From Parachlorella kessleri (taxonomy: Eukaryota > Chlorophyta > Trebouxiophyceae > Chlorellales > Chlorellaceae), in contig BBXU01001043.1 of the NCBI GenBank assembly GCA_001598975.1, forward strand, positions 1-64,000: a DNA stretch of 64,000 nt, in the 5' to 3' direction. Below are positions 21,046 through 32,771 of this stretch, in pieces. How positions within the stretch are numbered: the first letter of the stretch is position 1; each line of letters opens with the position of its first letter. A model generated the notes under the pieces. It was not told where the DNA came from. It saw nothing but the letters and a program-made list of their open reading frames with translations, and made no database searches. A program made the translations under genes and the position numbers.

Positions 21046-23854
21046 TCACTGCCTCTGAGCTGCGATTGCCTTGCGCAGCTTGCTGATGTTCTTCAGGATG
21101 CGCCACGCGGCCATGGAGGCGCCAAACCCTGAGTCGATGTTCACCACCGTCACACCTGCTTGATTGAGGGAGGCACCCACACTCTGAGTTTCATGAAGCA
21201 CATCTGGTAGACCCCACGTTTAGCAGGCATGCAGCTTGTTCAGGCAGTTTTCGCATGAACTAGACCATATTTGGGGAATGACCAGCATGCACTTCGCAAC
21301 GCTGGTGCGTGTGGAAATGTCAGGCACAAGCATGACCCTACCGGCTAGAGGGGCTCAACATCCCTCCCCCCCTCCTCCTCTTCCCGCCATAACAGTTCAC
21401 TCGCCTGGTGCAGATGAATTGAGTGCTGCCAGCAGCGGCGACACGCCATGGAATGCTGCGCCGTATCCGGTGCTGGTTGGCAGGACGACCTGCGGGCAGC
21501 AGTAGCCCCCAACCCCAGCTGCTTGGCCTGTGACTATCACACCACAGCAGCCCCTGTGCCAGCAACATCAGTCCACACACTGCACCACAAACACCCATGA
21601 CCACCACAAACGCACCTATCGCCACGCATCTATCGCCACGCATCGCGTTAGGTGCCTACATAACACGCTCAACCATTTGTGTCCGGCATCACTCACCACA
21701 GGCGCCTCCACCAGGCCTGCCACCATGGATGCTATGCCGCCATCATACCCCGTGATGACCACCACGACATCCGCAGCGCGCACAGCGTCCAGGTTTTGGA
21801 CCAGCCTGCACCAGGCCCCCGCCAAAGCTTGATTGGCCATGCACCACCGGGGAGGGTAAACTGAAATGCAAGCACCCCGCCACGCACACGCTTGGGTGAC
21901 AAGTAAGGCTAAGACCGAGCTCTGAGCCCTGTAGGAGGGGAGGCATCGCTGAGCAGAGCTGGTACGCAAGAGACTTTGCCCTTCCTGGCAGCATGGGTTG
22001 CTGTCCCAACGGACAGGGCCGCAGCTAGCCTGCCCACCTGTGTATGCCCATCACGCCTGACTCTGCAAGCTTGAAGGAGTAGCAGCCCATGCTCTGCACG
22101 CAGCCAGCTGTCCACATTAGTGATTGCAGGCACCGCTAGGCAGCATGCATTCCATGTAGCCGTCCAGGGCACTAGAGTCCTACCAGTGCAACCATAACTT
22201 TCAAGCGCCCTCGGTGGTATGCACCATCAGCAGGTCAAATCCATGATAGCACGCCTGTTCTGGGGAGGCAGTGCCCTGCAGGCCCACCCGCCCACTCACC
22301 TGCAGCATCAGGCGACACTCCTCCACAACACGGGGGTCGGCTGTTCCCGCCGTTATCAGCGCCACAGTGCCTGCAGGCACCGGCGTCGTGGCTTAAGTAA
22401 CACCCTTCCCCGCCGCGCTTCACCTCGTCGCCGCAGGCACACCAGGCCGGGTCCAATCCTCAGTAGAAAATGAGGTTGCCAAACGGGCAGCCAAAGGGGC
22501 CAGCAGCAAGCCAGTGCGCGGCGCTTCCAGCCACACCTGGCAGCTTCTCCTGCTTGGTAGTGGGCGATCGGTATGACAGCATTCTGGCGGTGCTGTTGTA
22601 CTGCACGTCTGGCAGCACCACCTGGACCTCTGCAGGAGGGAGCCAACGGCAAACAAAGAATACGTTGGCAGGCAGACAATGAGACGACGAGGACCATTAA
22701 CAGCTTACTGACCGGACCGGGGGCTGCGCTACCTACCCCACAGCTTGCAGTTTGTACAACACCGCTTGTTTGATGCAACCCTTGCCCAATGCAGCTGCAC
22801 ATGGCCCTTGGCAGGTCAAGAACTGGTGACAGTGACTGCTGCGACACCAAGGCTGTGAGGCTTGCCTGCCGCCACGTCTGGGTCTACCCGCGTTGCTGCC
22901 GCCATGCCCTGCCGGTCCGCCACACGCTGCAGCGTGGCGGCAATGTGCTGCGCCGACTTGGTCTGACCCCAGATGACCTCCGGGAACTCGGCCTTGGCCA
23001 GCCCAACTGCCTCCACGTTGGTGACCTGCTGCAAGGCGGAGCGATAAGGCTTGGTGGGTTAGAGCTACATGGGCCGGCAACTCATGTGTACTAGCTCGGT
23101 CGCCCCCCCAGAGAGCCAGGGTTAGGGGCAAGATCAGTGCGGGCAGGGGCCAAGCAGGAACCAGCAACTGCATGGAATAAGGCCCTTCCTGACATTGGCA
23201 GCTGGTGCCAGCTCTGTATGCTTGTGCCTGTGTATAAGCTGGAAAGCCAGGCTAACCAGTGGCGCACGTGTAGGATCAGCCCTCCTTGGGCTGCTAACAG
23301 GCAAGTCCAAAAGAAACCTGCAGCCTGCGCCACCCCCGCTGCAGCGTCAAGTAGTTCAAATAGCCACACTCACACACCTCCTTGGCACCGTTAGCCACCA
23401 GTTGGTTCAGCTGTACGGCTGCATCCTCCGGCTTAATGATGCCCACTGCAATGTGCTGCAAAATTTCTGCCAGCCGGGGGTCCACGAGCGCACCATTGGT
23501 GGCTGCAAACAGCCAGGTGGTGGGATGCACGGCTTGGTGGCAGAATACAGGTTTAAGCACCAGCACACGACGAAGGTAGCTTCACAGGCTTGAGGAAGGG
23601 TGCCAGTTCAGCAGCTAGAACGAAGGGAAAAGCTGCTCAGCACGATACGGCACATGATACCACCGACACCATCTGACCAGTAAGGGAACAGGACTAGAGC
23701 ATGTAACCACGTTATCTTGGCTGTCTTGTGTAATGTGTCTACTGTCTATATTTGACTCACTTGCTTGCGCAACGACAAGTCGTCTAGCATGTCGTCTGCC
23801 AATAGGCTTTACGACATTCAGTGGAAGGCTGCCGGCGGAAATGAAAGACGCCAT
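21046..23854 (-). CDS. larB: LarB-family (PurE-like) nickel-pincer cofactor biosynthesis carboxylase, plastid-type
   Basis: Nine exons encode 300 residues: 23854-23761, 23502-23378, 23025-22866 (acceptor may be 3 nt earlier), 22629-22537, 22370-22300, 22093-22038, 21805-21697, 21489-21405 and 21155-21046. Residues 1-31 (MASFISAGSLPLNVVKPIGR...LVVAQA) form a textbook transit peptide. FPEVIWGQTKSAQHIAATLQ is the LarB N-terminal part. The PurE-like core has TVALITAGTADPRVVEECRL, AADVVVVITGYDGGIASMVA, PTSTGYGAAFHGV and TVVNIDSGFGASMAAWRILK. Bacterial LarB carboxylates and hydrolyses nicotinic acid adenine dinucleotide, the first step towards the nickel-pincer cofactor of lactate racemase. No LarA, LarC or LarE is in this window, so the algal role is open. 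Introns 3 (from 22865) and 8 (from 21404) must be GC-AG by phase. Purine AIR carboxylase is the distant alternative but fits less well. Confidence 0.9.
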
Positions 23855-24796
23855 GGTCCACCGTCGGTAGCCACGACACCAGTTTCGCTATGCACGCAAC
23901 TGTTCTGTTGTTGGTTGGACGCAAGTCTAGGCCGAGTACTTGTTGTCACACTGCAAAACCTAGGTGATCAGTGTGAGAAGGACCGCTTGTACCGCCCATG
24001 TGATGTACAGGGCCAACCTGGCAGACTGCCATTTCATTTGAGGGCAAATGCCAAATCAGTCTTCTGTTGCTGGATGTTTGAAGATCAGAAGACGTGTAGC
24101 TGTACACAGTGAAAGGCTGGATGTAAGTGAGGCTGCGGACTTCCCCGTGTTCCTGAGGCCAGTAGCAGTGGTTTGCTGCATGGGAGCTCTGATGCAAACT
24201 TTACTGTTGAAGGCTCACGTCTTCTGTGAAGCAGCTTTGGATTCGTTAAGCTTGTTTGTTAGGCAAATTCAAGCAAAATTACCGTATATCCTGTTGTAGT
24301 TCCTAAATAACTGTCCCCAAAAGCACATACGCTTGCCACAGTGACCAAGAGGCTCCACCATGCCCAACGTGTGTTATTGCTTTGTATTTGTTCAGCTTCA
24401 GGTACACAGCCATCCCTTTACAGCATGGCTGTCGCCGGCACACCCTCACCCGCCACGTCATGCGAAGCCTGCTGCACACGACAAGCTTCTCAGCCGCCAA
24501 CACATTGCACTGATCAACTCGCCACATCCCAACTATATGCACGCATGCGCATGAGTTGATGCTCAACAGAGCAGCAGTAAGCAGTGGTTTAGCTATGTTA
24601 GGTCACCCAGAGGGCCTGTCAGTCACTTCGTTCACGGGGAGAGAAGCCAACTGGAGACTACCAGACAATGTAGCACTGGGGGGAGAGCACTCCATGGACA
24701 CCACCAAGGGAAGCCTACAGCAGGCAAGTCCATCCCCCAGACTTCACCTGAACAGCGCAGCGATTTACGCACTACGGAGGTGTGCGCACCCTCGCT
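23855..24796. other. Intergenic region containing the left edge of a segmental duplication
   Basis: From 23855 it is upstream sequence of the LarB gene. From about 24110 it is a copy of 29178-29864, the 3' flank of the downstream dehydrogenase. A minus-strand TGTAA near 24416 has a counterpart near 29467. No coding sequence is seen. Confidence 0.6.
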
Positions 24797-27700
24797 TCAA
24801 CCCTCATATGTTATCCGGTAGATGGCTCCCTCCTGGTCCCCAGAAACCAGCATCGAGCCATCAGGCATCACTAGCAGCCCAACTGGTCGCCCTGCAAGGG
24901 GCAGGGTTGAGCAGGTGGCTGACAGAGAGTGCTACAAGCAGCACAAACCTTGTCAAACTGGCCATGCCGGAAACAAAGACTCTCCCTCTTCCTTCCTCTT
25001 CGCCTTACTAATGTGCAAGGCCTGCATTTCCTAGTAGGCTAGCAAGTCCAGGCTCTGTCATTGCCCGGCTTACCCCAGACCGAGCGGTTGCTCGGGCCGA
25101 AGTCTTGAAGCCAGCCGTCAACAAACACCTCATGCCCCGTTGACACACCATCCAGAGACACCTGCAAGCCAGAGACAAAGGGGTCTCAGGAAATTCAGAG
25201 TAGGGCCAAGCCAGCATGTGCCCACAGACACACAATAGGACACAACATCTAGCGAAAGGGCAGTGCCTGATAGAATACTGATTGTCCTAGCGAGCATTAC
25301 ACGCTGCAGTTGCTCCTGGAACCTGAGTAGTGTTTTGTCCTAGGCCGCCTCCATTGAGCACTCGTCACAAAACCTCCCTCCTGCCACGTAGTACTCTTCT
25401 ACCCCACCTTCATCCCACAAAACTGCGGCCTACTCTACCAGAACATCCAAGCGGCACAAACACGGCAGCCCACATGCAACACGCAAACACAGCCACTCTC
25501 CGCACATACCTACACCCCCACACACGCACACGCACCTCCACGGCAGCAAGCCTGTAACCGATGGGCGGGTCCCGGTTCCAGCTGCCGTGCTCAGCCACAA
25601 AGAGCCGGCCCCAGTACTCCTCCGGCCACAGCTGCTGGCGCCAGGGGCCCCCCTCCTGGGCGGGAAGGCCCTCTGGCGAGCTGGGGTAGAACGCGATCGC
25701 CAGGGGCGACACGTGAGCCCCCAAGGCTTGCACAGGCGTCCGCACATTCTCTGCATGGAGGGACACACCCAGGTGTGTGCGGTCTGTGGGGGGAGGGGAG
25801 AAGCAGACAAATGGCGCCGGCAAGCCGCCCACCAGTTGGCTATCCTGGTAAGCATCACAAATCCTCGGGGTCAACCCCTTAGGACACACATGGATGGGCA
25901 CAGCAGCGTGGGCACTTCAGCGAAGGTGCCGAAGCATTATCAAGCTGTACAGCAGCTATCCAGCACGACCCAACTGCAAGGGAGAGGCTATAGGCCAGGG
26001 TGGAATGTAATGGGATACCCCAGAGCTTGCCGGCTGCCTAGTCAGGCAACCCACCTGCACACCAAGGGCCCTGCGTGTCGTTGGTGTGCAGTGTGGCATT
26101 GTTGAGCCCTGGGGCCACCTGCTGATCGTCTGAGAAGGGCTCCCCCGGGCCTGGGGCCCTGTCGTGAGGGTCCCCATTGCCTATCCTGCACGTCAACCGG
26201 AAAGGCAGGCAAAGCTTGTGTTGTATGCACCAGCAACCCAGTTGGCGTTGTCTCAACAATGCGTCATGCCTACTGGACAAAATCTGGACCTGAAGGTATC
26301 CTCCCACCCCACATAGCAGCGGAGAGACTACCATTGCTGCCCCCATGCTTGCGCGGCTATGCAGCTTCCAAACGCCTGTTACCGCAAGTGGCTATCTGGT
26401 ACTTGGATCCACACAGCGGCCGCATAGGAAGCACCCCCTTCGCACCAGTGGCAAAAGGGGAATCCCCAGAAATCCCCTTCCTCGGTGGCCATCACGATGT
26501 TGTCATCGGGGCGGTCAGGACCCATCAAGTCCCTCTCAACTACACTGAAGAAGGTGCCTGGCAGCTCTGGATGGTCAGACCAGGCGATGCCCCCCACGTT
26601 CCGTATACCTGCGCCAGCAGTGCAACTCACTTAGCTGTGGGATGCACCGTGCTGTGCTGCCTGCTCGCACCGTGCTGTGCTGCCTGCTCTTACATGCCTG
26701 CTGCTCTGAGACGCCTAATGCCCCCCTTAGGCGTCTAATGCAGGGCCACTAGCTAGGCCCCTGGCTCACTCCCCACCACCACTCACACCCACACTTACCC
26801 CGAGCAAATGTCTCCATGCCACTCCCATTGAGGTCCAGGCGCTGCAGTGTGCAGAACATGTCCTTGCACTCCCCGATGTTGAAGGGGGCGGCTATTGAAA
26901 CATAGAGCTTCTCATCAGGGCCCAAGGCTAGGGCCCGGAAACCATGGGTGGTCTGGGGAGGGAAGGGGGTCAGCAGCTTGCTGCGAACCAGGCTGCTCTG
27001 CAGGTCAGGCACAGAACAGAATGTTGTGGGCCAGCGCTGTAATACCATGAGCTATGCCAAGAACTCTGATGGCATGGAGCCTTTGACACATAAAGAAAAC
27101 CCTTTCGCAAAGTGGCGAGCCCAATGTTGGACAAGTTGCTGAAGGAATTCCAGCGGCCAACCACAAGCAGCACGTCAGGTGTGGGCAAGGTGTTGCATGC
27201 AATACAGCAGACCCTTGGCGGAAGCCAAACATGCCAAACACATATCACGCGCTTCTCACTCCTCACATTGCAACCATTCAGGACTGCAAAGTCGATGCCA
27301 TCAAAGCGAGTCAGTTTCTCTGTCTCGGCCACGTATAGGGAGCCCTTGTGCCAGACAATCCCATTGGGGTTTTGCAGGCCAGTAAGAAGCGTGCAGCTTA
27401 TCTCAGCCACACCATCGAAGTCTCTATCTAGGAGGGAGGTAATCTGCAGGTTGGCACCCATCCTGCTAAGCTAGCAACAGCACATGTGAAGCAAGCTGCG
27501 AGCTTTCAGGTCCAGGCTACCACCCTTGCAAACCTCCACCCTGGATATAGATATACTAAGAGCTCAAGTATGGAACAAGGCATGGCATAGGCCTTCCCTC
27601 TCAGCACCACCCAAGGCACAGCCGCCACCACAGGCACAACAGGCGAGGGCGGAGCAGAAGGGCAATACTGACCGTGCCAGCGTCAGTTGAGGACACGTAG

Positions 27701-27912
27701 ACAATAGTCCTGTTGCCCATGGCAAGCCCCAGGGCCAGGTTGCGAGCGTCTGGCACCTTGGTGTCAGTATATGGCGTGATGTGAAAGCCATCTGGCAGGT
27801 TCAGGAGAGTCAGGTTCGCTACCAACTGATCTGGCAACTTATCCTGCCCTTGAACAGCAGCCAAGCAGGTCAGGAGCAGCGTTAAGAGCACGGCCACTCC
27901 TGCTGGAGGCAT
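24797..27912 (-). CDS. Secreted PQQ-dependent sugar (sorbosone/glucose) dehydrogenase-like protein, copy B
   Basis: Eight exons encode 446 residues: 27912-27673, 27443-27267, 26997-26799, 26608-26446, 26185-26055, 25783-25536, 25161-25074 and 24891-24797. A signal peptide (MPPAGVAVLLTLLLTCLAAV) precedes a soluble-quinoprotein beta-propeller. Blocks seen are LPDGFHITPYTDTKVPDARN, DRDFDGVAEI, NPNGIVWHKGSLYVAE, ALALGPDEKLYVSI, NVGGIAWSDHPELPGTFFSV, DFWGFPFCHW, FVAEHGSWNRDPPIGY and RPVGLLVMPDGSMLVSGDQ. Family enzymes oxidise sugars or polyols outside the cytosol using PQQ; several eukaryotic members bind sugar without proven PQQ chemistry. Every exon is intact and in phase with copy A, which suggests both are functional. 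Differences include two extra residues (ETEKL versus ERL). Upstream lies a broken GalT-like 5' end. Confidence 0.93.
26645..26740. repeat. Tandem 22-bp repeat and perfect hairpin in an intron
   Basis: Intron 3 of copy B holds GCACCGTGCTGTGCTGCCTGC twice in tandem (from about 26644). It is followed by an inverted repeat: AGACGCCTAA (26709-26718) and TTAGGCGTCT (26727-26736), with an 8-base C-rich loop. Copy A lacks this hairpin at the corresponding intron position. Confidence 0.85.
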
Positions 27913-28430
27913 TGTCCCACAGCCGCGTTGGCCGTTCCGAGGATAATGATGTCCTCAGGCGCTGCTCCAGTAGCTCTTCCACCCGTTTAAAGTGCCTCTC
28001 CGTAGTCAGTCGGCCTCTTATTCACCGCGTTCTGGAGTTGGAAGCTGGATTCCTGTACCAGACATGTCATGATGTCGTAAAAAGCACCTGTGTGCAACAA
28101 CTCGGTGGCTACCAGCTGAGCAAGTTATATTCCCAGAGCAAGTGTGAAAGGCCGTGGAGGTACGCGATCAATCACCAACGTGCGCCTCCAGCATGCTTGC
28201 GCCTTTCCTATGGCGGGAGGGTGTTCAGGGCGCCAGATGGGGAGGCATTTGAAGGTGTCCATGGACCGGTTGGCAGTCCTTACCGATGAGTGAATTTTGA
28301 ATTCGTTTTTAGGCTCGCACATGATGTCCTTGATCACTTGTCGCTGGACACATGCCTTGTCTCATATGGCATGAATTGCAAGGGGTTACATATAGTTCTC
28401 TTCTGAGTTACGATCTGCCGGTGCCATGAC

Positions 28431-28735
28431 AGTTGCCACAGTGCCATACAGGAACATTTTTGGCCTTGCCCGGGCGTACAATCTCTCCCACTCTGCCGTC
28501 TTCAACCGCCTCTGAGTCACCAGTGATCGTCTCCTCGCGTTTCCTTGTATGCTAGAGAAGGTAGTGTGACAAGCACTACTGGCTCTTGTGTCCCTGCGCA
28601 CCTCACCGTGTAGGGCCCCCACAACAGTCTGCCTGCTGAACAACATTGGGTGGCCTGGCCGCTACTCCTCCACATGGTCATTGGTAGCAGTGGTGCAGGT
28701 TGGACGTCAGTGCAGTGCCATACCAATGGCAGGAT
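28431..28735 (+). pseudogene. Truncated 5' copy of the GalT/HIT-like gene
   Basis: An ATG near 28426 opens MTVATVPYRNIFGLARAY...AVFNRL, clearly homologous to exon 1 of the intact gene at 33269. After CGCCT the intact gene has GTGAGT but this copy has CTGAGT, so the donor is destroyed and translation hits TGA at once. An exon-2 start (GTGCAG then GTTGGACGTCAGTG) remains near 28700-28730, then homology stops. The rest of the gene is absent. It is a by-product of the segmental duplication and is probably not expressed as a protein. Confidence 0.85.
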
Positions 28736-29177
28736 TAACTAAGTAGATGGGCAGGCTGAGTATCCAGCTTGCTCAGCTGCAGGAAAATCATGTGTTTGTT
28801 GCCTCAGCTGTTGACCAACGCCCCGGCTATGCCCGCGGGAATGTCCATGATGGAGGCAGCGCAGCCCAGCCTTGTGAGCAGCCAGGGACCCCGGCGGGTA
28901 AAGCGTGTTACCTAGGGACTGCCCACGACGGCTACGGAGACCCTTATGCCTCACATGAGTGGCATGAGCCTGGCACAGCATACCACTGTGATCAGGAGGC
29001 CTATGCTGTAGAGAAGAGGACCTGGGATGCCACAGGTACTCCTGCCCAAGTTCCACCTGCTAGGAGGCACCGCCCTGTCCCTTTTGACCCTTGAAATCCT
29101 GCCCGGGGCGCCACTCGGGACGCCCTGGGCACCAATTGAGCCGCCTGCTGCATCCCAAGTTCCTCGTGACCCCACAG
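28736..29177. other. Unique spacer between the duplicated segments, possible gene relic
   Basis: About 440 bp with no counterpart in the duplication. The minus strand has two short hydrophobic stretches in different frames (SIGLLITVVCCARLMPLM near 29050-28990 and GCAASIMDIPAGIAGALVNS near 28870-28810). They could be debris of a membrane-protein gene, but no complete exon with splice sites can be built. Plus-strand open frames here look random. Confidence 0.4.
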
Positions 29178-29864
29178 TGTCAAGGCTGGATGCAAGTGAG
29201 GCTACGGACTTCCCCGTCTTCCTGTGCCACTAGCAGTGGTTTTGCTGCATGGGAATCTGATGCACACCTAAGTGTCCAAGGCTCACTTCTTCTGTTGGTG
29301 CAGCATTGTATAGACAAGCTGAGTAAACATACCATATATGCTGTTGTATCTGCTAGCTAAGTGTCCCAGATATCAGATACGCTTGCCACAGTGATCAAGA
29401 GGCACAACCTTGCCCAACGCGTGTTATTACTTTGTATTTGTCCAGCTTCAGGTGCACTGTTATTCCTTTACATCATGGCTGTCAACCGGCACAGCCTCAC
29501 CCGCCACGTCATGCGAAAGCCTGCTGCACACGACACGCTTCTCAGCGCCAACACATTGCACATTATTGCACTGATCAACTCACCACATCCAAAGACATAT
29601 ACGCACGCATGCGGGTGCCTTACTGCTCAATCAAGCAGCAATAAGCAGTGGTTTAGCTATGTTAAATCACCCAGAGGGCTCGCAACTGTCAGTCATTTTG
29701 TTCACGGGGAGAGAAGCCAACCGGAGACCACCAGACAATTCAGCACCGGAGAGAGAAACTCAGTGGACACCACCGAGGGAATCCCTTCAGGGGGCAAGTC
29801 CACTCCCAGAACTTCAGCTGGACAGCGCAGCGATTTACACACAACGGAGGTGTGCACCCTCCCT

Positions 29865-32771
29865 TTAACCCTCATATGTTATCCGGTAGATGGCTCCCTC
29901 CTGGTCTCCAGACACCAGCATCGATCCATCAGGCATCACTAGCAGCCCAACTGGTCTCCCTGCAATGGGCAGGGTTGAGCAGGTGGCCGCCATAAGTGCT
30001 AATAGCAGCTCAAACCTTAGCCACTGGCCATACCGCAAACAAAGAGTCTCTTTCTTCTCGCCTTTCTCATGTGCAAGGCCTGCATTCCTTGATAACAAGC
30101 AAGACAGGGGTCTGTCCTTGGCCGGCGTACCCCAGACTAAGCGGTTGCCGGGGCCGAAGTCTTGGAGCCAGCCGTCAACAAACACCTCATGGCCGGTCGA
30201 CAGGCCGTCCGGGGACACCTGCAAGGCAGAGACAAAGGGGTCTCAGGGGATGCAAGCTAGGGCTGAGCCAGCATGTGCCCACAGACACACTATAGGACAC
30301 AGCATACAATACAATACAATACAATACAGTTAAACAGTGGGAGGGCAGTGGCCTATTCTAGCACAATATCCTCGCAGCACAACCACGGCAGCCCCATGTG
30401 CAGTACACGAAAACACAGCCACCCTCCACACATACCTACAGCCACACACACACGCGCACCTCGACGGCAGCAAGCCTGTAGCCAATGGGCGGGTCCCGGT
30501 TCCAGCTGCCGTGCTTGGCCACAAAGAGCCGGCCCCAGTACTCCTCCGGCCACAGCTGCTGGTGCCAGGGGCCCCCCTCCTGGGCGGGAAGGCCCTCTGG
30601 CGAGCTGGGGTAGAATGCGATGGCCAGGGGCGTCACGTGAGGCCCCAAAGCTTGCACAGGCGTCCGCACATTCTCTGCAGGCAGGGACACACCCAGGTGC
30701 GTGCGGTCTATGGGGGGAGGAGAGAATCAGGCAGGTGGTGCCAGCAAGCCGCACCACCATGTGGCCATCCTGCAGGGCGTCACACCCTCCCGGGGTCACA
30801 CCGAAGGACACACATGGATGGGCACAACAGCGCGGGCACTCTCCCAAAGGTGCCGGGGGATTCTCAAGCTTTGCAGCAGCTATCCAACACGACCTCGATC
30901 GCAGGGGAGAGGCTGAAGGCCAGGGTGGAGTCCCTTGGGACACCTCAGTGCTTGCCGACCGCCCATGCGGCCCACCTGCACACCAAGGGCCCTGCGTGTC
31001 GTTGGTGGGCGGTGTGGCATTGTTGAGCCCTGGGGCCACCAGCTGGTCGTCTGAGAAGGGCTCCCCAGGGCCTGGGGCCCTGTCATGAGGGTCCCCATTG
31101 CCTATCCTGCAAGTCAACAGGACAGTCAAGCAAAGCTTATGTTGCCGCCATATGCACCCGCAACCAACTCTCAGCCACTCGCGCAAAAGCGTTGGTGCAA
31201 ATACTAGCAAAACCCTGGGATTAGCATGACCCCTACCCCGCCTAGTAGCTGTAAGCCTGCCACAGCTTCTCCACTGCATGCACAGCTGTCCACAGACGTT
31301 ATCTCAAGTGCCTTATCGCGAAATAGCGCACAGGGCAGACGAGTGACTCCAAACCACCCAGCGGCCGCACGGAAAGCACGCCCTTTGAAGGTGCGAATTC
31401 GCACCAGTGACAGAAGGGGAGGCCCCAGAAATCCCCTTCCTCGGTGGCCATCACAATGTTATCATCAGGCCGGTCCGGACCCATATAGTCCCTCTCATCG
31501 ACACTGAAGAAGGTGCCTGGCAGCTCTGGATGGTCCGACCAGGCGATGCCCCCTACGTTCCGAATACCTGCGCCAGGAGTGCATCAAACCTTGCTGTGGG
31601 ATACACCATGCTGTGCCTGCCTGCTCTCAAATGCCTGCTGCTCTTAGACACCTATGCAGGGCAACGCGCTAGGCCCCTTGTCATACTCACCACCACCACT
31701 CACACCACCCACACTTACCCCTGGCAAAGGTCTCCATGCCACTCCCATTGAGGTCCAGGCGCTGCATTGTGCAGAACATGTCCTTGCACTCCCCGACGTT
31801 ATCGAAGGCGCCTATCGAGACATAAAGCTTCTCATCGGGGCCTAAGGCTAGGGCCCGGTAGGCATGGCTGGACTGAAGAGGGAAGCGGCTCAGCAGCTTG
31901 CTGCGTATGAGGCTGCTCTGCAAACCACTTACAAAACACACTGCTGTGAGCTCCTCCCCGTCAGACTGCTGGCCTACCAAGGCCTATGATGCCAAGGTAG
32001 GTTATGAGGTGGGGCCTGACCCTTTGTTGTCGGGGCTACGGCATGTAGCCAACAACCAGCCAGCACGTCAGGTTGTGCTGCATGCAGCACAGCACGCCCT
32101 TGCGGAACCCAATCATACAGAGTACATAGCATCAACTCTCACTACTCACATTGCAACCATTCAGGACTGCAAAGTCAATGCCATCATAGCGAGTGAGTCT
32201 CTCCGCCACATATAGTGAGCCCTTGTGCCAGACAATCCCATCGAGGTTTTGTAGGCGAGTCAGAAGCGTGCAGGTTGTCTCGGCCACACCATCAAAATCT
32301 CTATCTAGAAGGGCGGTAATCTGCAGAATGGCACACAAGCTGATGAGCCAGCACGAGAACAAGCAAAGCAAGCAACCCATTACGAAAGCTCGATAGCCTC
32401 CCATTAGGCTGATAGATTTGCGGAGGAGCTTATCTATTGAACAAAGCGCGGCATAAGCGTCCCCCCGTCAGCACCAGGCACACCAGCAAGTGCAAGCATA
32501 ACAGGTGAGGGTGGAGCAGAAGGGCAGTACTCACCGTGCCAGCGGTTGAGGACACATAGACAATAGTCCTGTTGCCCGTGGCAAGCCCCAGGGCCAGGTT
32601 GCGAGCTTTTGGCACTCTAGTGTCTGTGTATGGCACGATATGAAAGCCATCCGGCAGGTTCAGGAGAGTCAGGTTTGCTACCAGTTGGTCTGGCAAGTTT
32701 TCCTGCCCTTGAACAGCAGTCAAGCAGGGCAAGAGCAGCGTTAAAAGCACTGCCACTCCGGCTGGTGTCAT
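29865..32771 (-). CDS. Secreted PQQ-dependent sugar (sorbosone/glucose) dehydrogenase-like protein, copy A
   Basis: Eight exons encode 443 residues: 32771-32535, 32320-32150, 31917-31719, 31567-31405, 31106-30976, 30707-30460, 30218-30131 and 29959-29865. The signal peptide is MTPAGVAVLLTLLLPCLTAV. The blocks match copy B (DGFHIVPYTDTRVPKARN, GIVWHKGSLYVAERLTRYDG, GGIAWSDHPELPGTFFSVDE..., FVAKHGSWNRDPPIGY, RPVGLLVMPDGSMLVSGDQE). All eight exons share phase with copy B, and the length differs by three residues through two in-frame deletions. Its start is 497 bp from the divergent GalT-like start. The substrate is unknown; a role in extracellular sugar oxidation or binding is inferred from the family. 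In the conserved motif before GSWNR it has AKHGSW where copy B has AEHGSW, so the Glu usual at that position is Lys here. Confidence 0.93.
30303..30329. repeat. Pentanucleotide microsatellite (ACAAT)n
   Basis: Five tandem units of ACAAT/ATACA type in intron 6 of copy A. The same intron of copy B lacks the array, so it arose after the duplication. Confidence 0.85.

Larger units (their letters stand above)
24110..28735. repeat. Left copy of a roughly 4.5-kb segmental tandem duplication
   Basis: It is homologous in order and orientation to about 29178-33565. Homology covers the 3' flank, all exons and parts of introns of the sugar dehydrogenase, the bidirectional upstream region and the first exon, first intron and start of exon 2 of the GalT-like gene. 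Divergence includes substitutions and many intron indels, so it is not recent. Confidence 0.9.

Noticed and set aside
30353..31279. 308-residue minus-strand open frame
   Set aside because: It is dehydrogenase exon 5 read through introns. The eight-exon model with copy B explains the coding parts.
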